From: Burkholderia pseudomultivorans
GTDB taxonomy: Bacteria; Pseudomonadota; Gammaproteobacteria; Burkholderiales; Burkholderiaceae
DNA length: 32,490 nucleotides
NCBI RefSeq assembly: GCF_902499075.1
Contig: NZ_CABVPP010000070.1
Location: 1-32,490, forward strand
Reading direction: 5' to 3'
Part shown: positions 27,175-32,490 of the stretch, piece after piece
How positions within the stretch are numbered: the first letter of the stretch is position 1
Layout of the letters: every line of letters starts with the position of its first letter
The notes under the pieces: model-generated
Told to the model about the DNA's origin: nothing
The model's database searches: none
The model's input: the letters and a program-made list of their open reading frames with translations, nothing else
Translations under genes and position numbers: made by a program

Positions 27175-27536
27175 GCGATCACCGGAAAACAAGGCTGCGC
27201 GGCGCGCGAAAGACTGCGCCGCGGCGGGGGTTGAAGGGTGCGATCCCACCCTCAAAAATCGGGGCCGAAGCGGCAAAAATACCGCCCGTTTCGATTCAAA
27301 TACCGAGAAATTATAAGGTATCATTACGCGTTCGACCCAAACCCGGCAGCCTTTCCCGCACCGTTTCGCCCCGCTTCGGCAAGCCGTGCGTGCTTCAAGC
27401 GACCGCCGGTAGACTTCACACCCAGCTTCGAGCGCCGCGGCGGCCGTTCCCGCCACGATCCGAGGCTGTTATTTTTTCCGCTGCCGCCCTCAGCGTTCGC
27501 GATACAGGGCCGGCCCAGAGCGAAACAGGATTCTGA
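27175..27536. promoter_or_regulatory. Divergent promoter region of gatCAB and mreBCD
   Basis: 362 bases without a gene. On the minus strand a perfect -10 TATAAT (27315-27310) lies about 135 bases before gatC, with only weak -35 candidates (TTGGGT at a 19-base spacing). On the plus strand TTCAAA (27295-27300) and TATCAT (27319-27324), 18 bases apart, could drive mreB with a leader of about 205 bases. The two candidate promoters overlap in the AT-rich patch 27287-27325. Nothing else is evident in the leader. Confidence 0.5.
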
Positions 27537-28580
<1,044 letters not shown>

Positions 28581-28634
28581 TCGTCTAGGCAGTCCCGTTT
28601 GACATGACGCACTCGCGGCGTGGCCGGCTCGCTC

Positions 28635-28672
28635 GCTCAGATCGAACCGCCGCGCCGTTTGCGCGTCTGAGC
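28635..28672 (+). terminator. Stem-loop between mreB and mreC (attenuator-like)
   Basis: GCTCAGA (28635-28641) pairs with TCTGAGC (28666-28672), with an inner CGCGC/GCGCG stem capped by CGTTT. It is followed by ATCATTTA. The position suggests partial termination, lowering mreC and downstream expression relative to mreB. Confidence 0.5.
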
Positions 28673-28707
28673 ATCATTTAACCGATCACACGCGCCCGGC
28701 GCCGACC

Positions 28708-29778
28708 ATGGAATACAGTCCGCCGCCCCTCTTCAAGCAAGGTCCGCCCGCGCTCGCGCGGCTCATCTTCTTCGTCGCCCTCGCCATCGCGCTGCTCGTG
28801 TCGGACGCGCGCTTCAGCACGCTCGAAATCGTCCGCGGCGTGCTCGGCACCGTGCTGTACCCGCTGCAGCGCGCGGCGCTCGTGCCGCGCGACCTGTTCA
28901 TGGGCGCCGCCGACATCGCCGTTACCGGCGCGGCGCTGCGCCACGAGAACGACCAGCTCCGCAAGCGCAACCTGCAGCTGTCGACGCAGGCCAACCAGGC
29001 CGCCGTGCTCGCGCAGGAGAACGTGCATCTGCGCGCGGTGCTCGAACTGCGCCAGCACATCGCGACGCAGTCGACGCCCGTCGAGATCCAGTACGACACC
29101 AGCGACCCGTTCACGCAGAAGATCGTGATCGGCCAGGGCTCGCAGCAAGGCATCCAGGACGGCGCGCCGGTCGTCAGCGAGGACGGCGTGATCGGCCAGG
29201 TCACGCGCACCTTCCCGCTGCAGGCCGAAGTCACGCTGATCACCGACCGCGATCTCGCGATTCCCGTGCAGGTGCTGCGCACCGGCCTGCGCAGCGTGAT
29301 CTACGGCACGCCGAAGGGCGATTCGCTCGACCTGCGCTTCGTGCCGACCAGCGCCGACCTCGTCGTCGGCGACGAGCTCATCACGAGCGGCCTCGACGGC
29401 GTCTACCCGTCGGGCCTGCCGGTCGCGAAGGTCGTGCGCGTCGACAAGCTCGCCGATACGGCGTTCGCGCGCGTGACCTGCGCGCCGATCGCGGCGGTGC
29501 GCGGCGCGCGCCAGATGCTCGTGCTGCATTACCAGAACGACATTCCGCCGCGCCCGGCCGAGCCCGACCCGGCCGCCGACAAGAACGCGAAGGGCGGCAA
29601 GAAGGCCGCGAAATCCGCCGCGAAGGGCGACAAGAACGACAAGGCCGACAAGGCGGCCGACGCGAACGCGAAGCCGGCCGCCGGCGCGAAGCCCGCGCCC
29701 GCGACGCCTGCCGCGCCCGGCAAGCCCGCGGCCGCACCCGCGAAACCCGCGGCCGGGCAAACTGGAGCCCAGCGATGA
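28708..29778 (+). CDS. mreC: Rod-shape protein MreC
   Basis: Inner-membrane protein with a large periplasmic part that activates PBP2 and links it to MreB. The 356-residue protein has one membrane helix (about 18-36, RLIFFVALAIALLV), a coiled coil (about 70-112, LRHENDQLRKRNLQL and on) and the two-lobed beta domain (about 115-275, VIGQGSQQGIQDGAPVVSEDGVIGQV; DLRFVPTSADLVVGDELITSGLDGVYPSGLPVAKV). Its C-terminal 65 residues are a Lys/Ala/Pro-rich low-complexity tail (KNAKGGKKAAKSAAKGDKND...), longer than in E. coli. It overlaps mreD by four bases. Confidence 0.96.
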   Translation: MEYSPPPLFKQGPPALARLIFFVALAIALLVSDARFSTLEIVRGVLGTVLYPLQRAALVPRDLFMGAADIAVTGAALRHENDQLRKRNLQLSTQANQAAVLAQENVHLRAVLELRQHIATQSTPVEIQYDTSDPFTQKIVIGQGSQQGIQDGAPVVSEDGVIGQVTRTFPLQAEVTLITDRDLAIPVQVLRTGLRSVIYGTPKGDSLDLRFVPTSADLVVGDELITSGLDGVYPSGLPVAKVVRVDKLADTAFARVTCAPIAAVRGARQMLVLHYQNDIPPRPAEPDPAADKNAKGGKKAAKSAAKGDKNDKADKAADANAKPAAGAKPAPATPAAPGKPAAAPAKPAAGQTGAQR

Positions 29779-30287
29779 ATCGCCCGCAATACATCCTGCA
29801 GCCGGTCAATCCGTACTTCATCGTCTTCAGCCTCGCCGCCGCGTTCCTGCTGAACCTGATGCCGTGGGGCCGCCTGCCCGGCGTGCCCGACTTCGTCGCG
29901 CTCGTGCTGCTGTTCTGGAACATCCACCAGCCGCGCAAGGTCGGGATGGGCGTCGCGTTCGCGCTCGGCATCCTGATGGACGTGCATGACGCCGGGCTGC
30001 TCGGCGAGCATGCGCTCGCCTATACGCTGCTGTCGTACGGCGCGATCACGATCCACCGCCGCGTGCTGTGGATGCCGATCGGCGTGCAGGTGCTGTACGT
30101 GACGCCGCTGCTCGTCGTCGCGCAGCTCGTGCCGTTCGTGATCCGCCTGGTCATGGGTGCCGCGTTCCCCGGCTGGCGCTACCTCGTCGACGGCTTCGTC
30201 GAGGCCGCGCTGTGGCCGATCGCGAGCCACCTGCTGCTGATGCCGCAGCGCCGCCCGGTCGACCCGGACGATACGCGCCCCATCTGA
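29775..30287 (+). CDS. mreD: Rod-shape protein MreD
   Basis: Integral inner-membrane protein of 170 residues in the elongasome, with about five hydrophobic segments (YFIVFSLAAAFLLNLMPWG; VALVLLFWNIHQP; GMGVAFALGILMDVHDAGLLGEHALAYTLLSYGAI-like; VLYVTPLLVVAQLVPFVIRLVMG). The VALVLLFWNIHQPRKVGMGVAF stretch is characteristic of betaproteobacterial MreD. Its ATG overlaps the mreC stop (ATGA). Confidence 0.95.
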   Translation: MNRPQYILQPVNPYFIVFSLAAAFLLNLMPWGRLPGVPDFVALVLLFWNIHQPRKVGMGVAFALGILMDVHDAGLLGEHALAYTLLSYGAITIHRRVLWMPIGVQVLYVTPLLVVAQLVPFVIRLVMGAAFPGWRYLVDGFVEAALWPIASHLLLMPQRRPVDPDDTRPI

Positions 30288-30398
30288 GGCCGGGGCCGAC
30301 CTTGACCACCGGCTCGGCCAGACGGCGCCCTTCACTTGCGGCCCTGCGCGAGATTTCGGGCATTCGCCCGTGCGTTCCGTATGTAAACCGACCCTAGC

Positions 30399-32490
30399 AT
30401 GACCGAATTCAACGACACTCAACAGCAGCTCTCGAAGTTCCGCCTGCGCGTCGCGGCGGCGGGCGTGTTCGTGTTCGTCTGCTTCGGGCTGCTCGCGAGC
30501 CGCTTCTTCTACCTGCAGTTGATGCAGCACGGCAAATACGCGCTGCAGGCCGAGGAAAACCGCATCTCGGTCGCGCCGATCGTGCCGAACCGCGGGATCA
30601 TCACCGACCGCAACGGCGTGATCCTCGCGAAGAACTATTCTGCGTACACGCTCGAGATCACGCCGTCGAAGCTCGACGACACGCTCGACAACACGATCGA
30701 CAAGCTGGCCGAGATCGTCCCGATCGACGCGCGCGACCGCCGCCGCTTCAAGAAGCTGCAGGAAGACTCGAAGAACTTCGAGAGCCTGCCGATCCGCACG
30801 CGGCTCACCGACGCCGAAGTCGCGCGCTTCACCGCGCAGCGCTACCGCTTCCCCGGCGTCGACGTGCGCGCGCGGCTGTTCCGTCAATACCCGCTCGGCA
30901 TGACGGCCGCGCACGTGATCGGCTATATCGGCCGGATCTCGAAGCGCGACCAGGACCGCATCGACGCGATGAGCGACGACAACGACAGCGATCCGGAAAA
31001 CTACGATCCGCGCCGCGACGCGAACAACTACAAGGGCACCGACTACATCGGCAAGATCGGCGTCGAGCAGAGCTACGAGACCGACCTGCACGGGCTGACG
31101 GGCTTCGAGGAAGTCGAGGTCACGGCGGGCGGGCGGCCGGTGCGCACGCTGTCGCGCACGCAGGCGACACCCGGCAACAACCTCGTGCTGTCGCTCGACA
31201 TCGGGCTGCAGCAGGTCGCCGAGCAGGCGTTCGCCGGCAAGCGCGGCGCGCTCGTCGCGATCGAGCCGAAAACGGGCGACGTGCTCGCGTTCGTGTCGTC
31301 GCCGAGTTTCGACCCGAACTCGTTCGTCGACGGCATCGACCAGCAGACCTGGGACGAGCTCAACAACTCGCCCGACAAGCCGCTCTTGAACCGCCCGCTG
31401 CACGGCACCTACCCGCCCGGCTCGACCTACAAGCCGTTCATGGCGCTGGCGGGGCTGACGCTCGGCAAGCGCACGCCCGGCTGGGGCTTCCAGGATCCCG
31501 GCTACTTCACGTTCGGCGGCCACACGTTCCGCAACGACGTGCGCTCGGGCCAGGGCTGGGTCGACATGAACAAGGCGATCATGGTGTCGAACGACACCTA
31601 CTTCTACATGCTCGCGCGCGATCTCGGCGTGAACGCGATCGCAAACTTCATGAAACAGTTCGGCTTCGGCCAGATCACCGGGATCGACGTGCAGGGCGAG
31701 GCGCGCGGGATCCTGCCGTCGACCGACTGGAAGAAGAAGGCGTTCAAAAAACCCGCGCAGCAGAAGTGGTTCGACGGCGAGACGATCAGCCTCGGGATCG
31801 GCCAGGGCTACAACTCGTTCACGATCCTGCAGCTCGCGCACGCGACCGCGACGCTCGCGAACAACGGCATCGTGATGAAGCCCCACCTCGTGAAGGAAGT
31901 CGAGGATCCGATCACGCGCGCGCGCCACCTGACCGTGCCGAAGGAAAGCGGCGTGATTCCGCTGAAGCAGGCCGACATCGACGTCGTGAAACGCGGGATG
32001 GAGAACGTCGTCGAGAATCCGTCGGGCACCGGCTACAAGATCTTCCGCGGCGCGCAGTACCTGGCGGCCGGCAAGACCGGTACCGCGCAGGTGTTCTCGC
32101 TGCAGGGCGGCAACTACAAGGGCCATCTGCTTGCCGAGCACCTGCGCGACCATGCGCTGTTCATTGCGTATGCGCCGGTCGATCATCCGCAGATCGCGCT
32201 CGCGCTGATCGTCGAGAACGGCGGCTGGGGTGCGCAGGCCGCCGGCCCGATCGCGCGCCGCGTGCTCGACTTCTACCTCGTCGATCGCCAGAACCCGAAG
32301 AACGAGGCCGCGGCCGTGGCCGCCGCGGCGTCGGCGACCGAGCCCGTCAACGCGCCGGTGATCGGCGACGCGAACAAGCCCGCCACCGTCGCGGCCGGCT
32401 TCACCGCGCTGCCGCAGCCGGTCGTGCCGAGCGCGGCCAGCGCAGCGGACGCGGCATCGGCGGCATCGGCACCCGATGCATCGGGCGCGG
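30399..32490 (+). CDS. mrdA: Penicillin-binding protein 2 (3' end cut by window edge)
   Basis: Peptidoglycan transpeptidase of the elongasome, anchored in the inner membrane. 697 codons are visible without a stop. It has one membrane helix (about 18-38, AAAGVFVFVCFGLLASRFF), a pedestal dimerisation domain (NRISVAPIVPNRGIITDRNG), and the transpeptidase motifs: STYK with nucleophile Ser342 (YPPGSTYKPF), the SxD form SND at 397-399 and KTGT at 559-562 (AGKTGTAQVF). The visible C-terminus enters an Ala/Pro/Val-rich tail from about residue 630. The start is bounded by an in-frame ATG-TAA pair at 30381. No clear ribosome binding site precedes it, and a gap of 111 bases separates it from mreD. Confidence 0.96.
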   Translation, partial: MTEFNDTQQQLSKFRLRVAAAGVFVFVCFGLLASRFFYLQLMQHGKYALQAEENRISVAPIVPNRGIITDRNGVILAKNYSAYTLEITPSKLDDTLDNTIDKLAEIVPIDARDRRRFKKLQEDSKNFESLPIRTRLTDAEVARFTAQRYRFPGVDVRARLFRQYPLGMTAAHVIGYIGRISKRDQDRIDAMSDDNDSDPENYDPRRDANNYKGTDYIGKIGVEQSYETDLHGLTGFEEVEVTAGGRPVRTLSRTQATPGNNLVLSLDIGLQQVAEQAFAGKRGALVAIEPKTGDVLAFVSSPSFDPNSFVDGIDQQTWDELNNSPDKPLLNRPLHGTYPPGSTYKPFMALAGLTLGKRTPGWGFQDPGYFTFGGHTFRNDVRSGQGWVDMNKAIMVSNDTYFYMLARDLGVNAIANFMKQFGFGQITGIDVQGEARGILPSTDWKKKAFKKPAQQKWFDGETISLGIGQGYNSFTILQLAHATATLANNGIVMKPHLVKEVEDPITRARHLTVPKESGVIPLKQADIDVVKRGMENVVENPSGTGYKIFRGAQYLAAGKTGTAQVFSLQGGNYKGHLLAEHLRDHALFIAYAPVDHPQIALALIVENGGWGAQAAGPIARRVLDFYLVDRQNPKNEAAAVAAAASATEPVNAPVIGDANKPATVAAGFTALPQPVVPSAASAADAASAASAPDASGA

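Noticed and set aside
29529-32186. 885-codon minus-strand open frame across mreC, mreD and mrdA
   Set aside because: Crosses three well-supported genes and has shadow-like Arg/Ala/Val composition.

Overview
The window is very GC-rich, has dense proteobacterial gene packing with frequent 4-base ATGA overlaps, and carries a gene set (argB-HAD-slmA, metX-metW, gatCAB divergent from mreBCD-mrdA) that points to a betaproteobacterium. I read it as chromosome 1 of a Burkholderia, probably of the cepacia complex. The genus is recognised from protein sequence and gene order, not from a database search.

Layout. 1-1270 (minus): a RegB/RoxS-type redox sensor kinase, cut by the window edge, followed by a small cysteine-rich CWC protein gene. 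1879-4201 (plus): argB, a HAD pyrimidine 5'-nucleotidase-like gene and slmA, overlapping or nearly so. 4202-14235: a surface-adhesion block. A complete chaperone-usher fimbrial cluster (major subunit, chaperone, usher, tip adhesin, second major subunit) is followed by a 1009-residue autotransporter. An AT-rich leader precedes the fimbrial genes. 14236-18860 (plus): metX and metW behind a convincing SAM-II-type riboswitch, then an AmpG-like permease overlapping an M48-like protein whose zinc motif reads HGxxH instead of HExxH. 18922-21147: an AraC regulator divergent from a zinc alcohol dehydrogenase. 21216-23632 (minus): an exported protein of unknown function, exonuclease III and a PPK2-family kinase. 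23756-27174 (minus): gatC-gatA-gatB. 27537-32490 (plus): mreB, mreC, mreD and mrdA (PBP2), the last cut by the window edge.

How the parts work together. The right end is the elongasome operon (MreBCD plus PBP2), sharing a divergent promoter region with the operon for the tRNA amidotransferase. The metX-metW pair is the committed step of methionine synthesis, under what appears to be direct SAM control through a distal expression platform. The fimbrial cluster has the architecture expected of a working type 1-like pilus: Sec signals on all exported parts, conserved cysteine pairs in both major subunits, and a strong intercistronic hairpin just after the first major subunit, which would favour a large excess of pilin over chaperone and usher.

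The most interesting items are the SAM-II aptamer with mutually exclusive downstream pairings, the HGxxH M48 protein, the fimA-chaperone hairpin, the 17-bp palindrome ahead of the fimbrial cluster, and a 27-residue C-terminal extension of GatA that reads through a palindromic repeat-like element. I found no rRNA, tRNA, CRISPR array, integrase or transposase.
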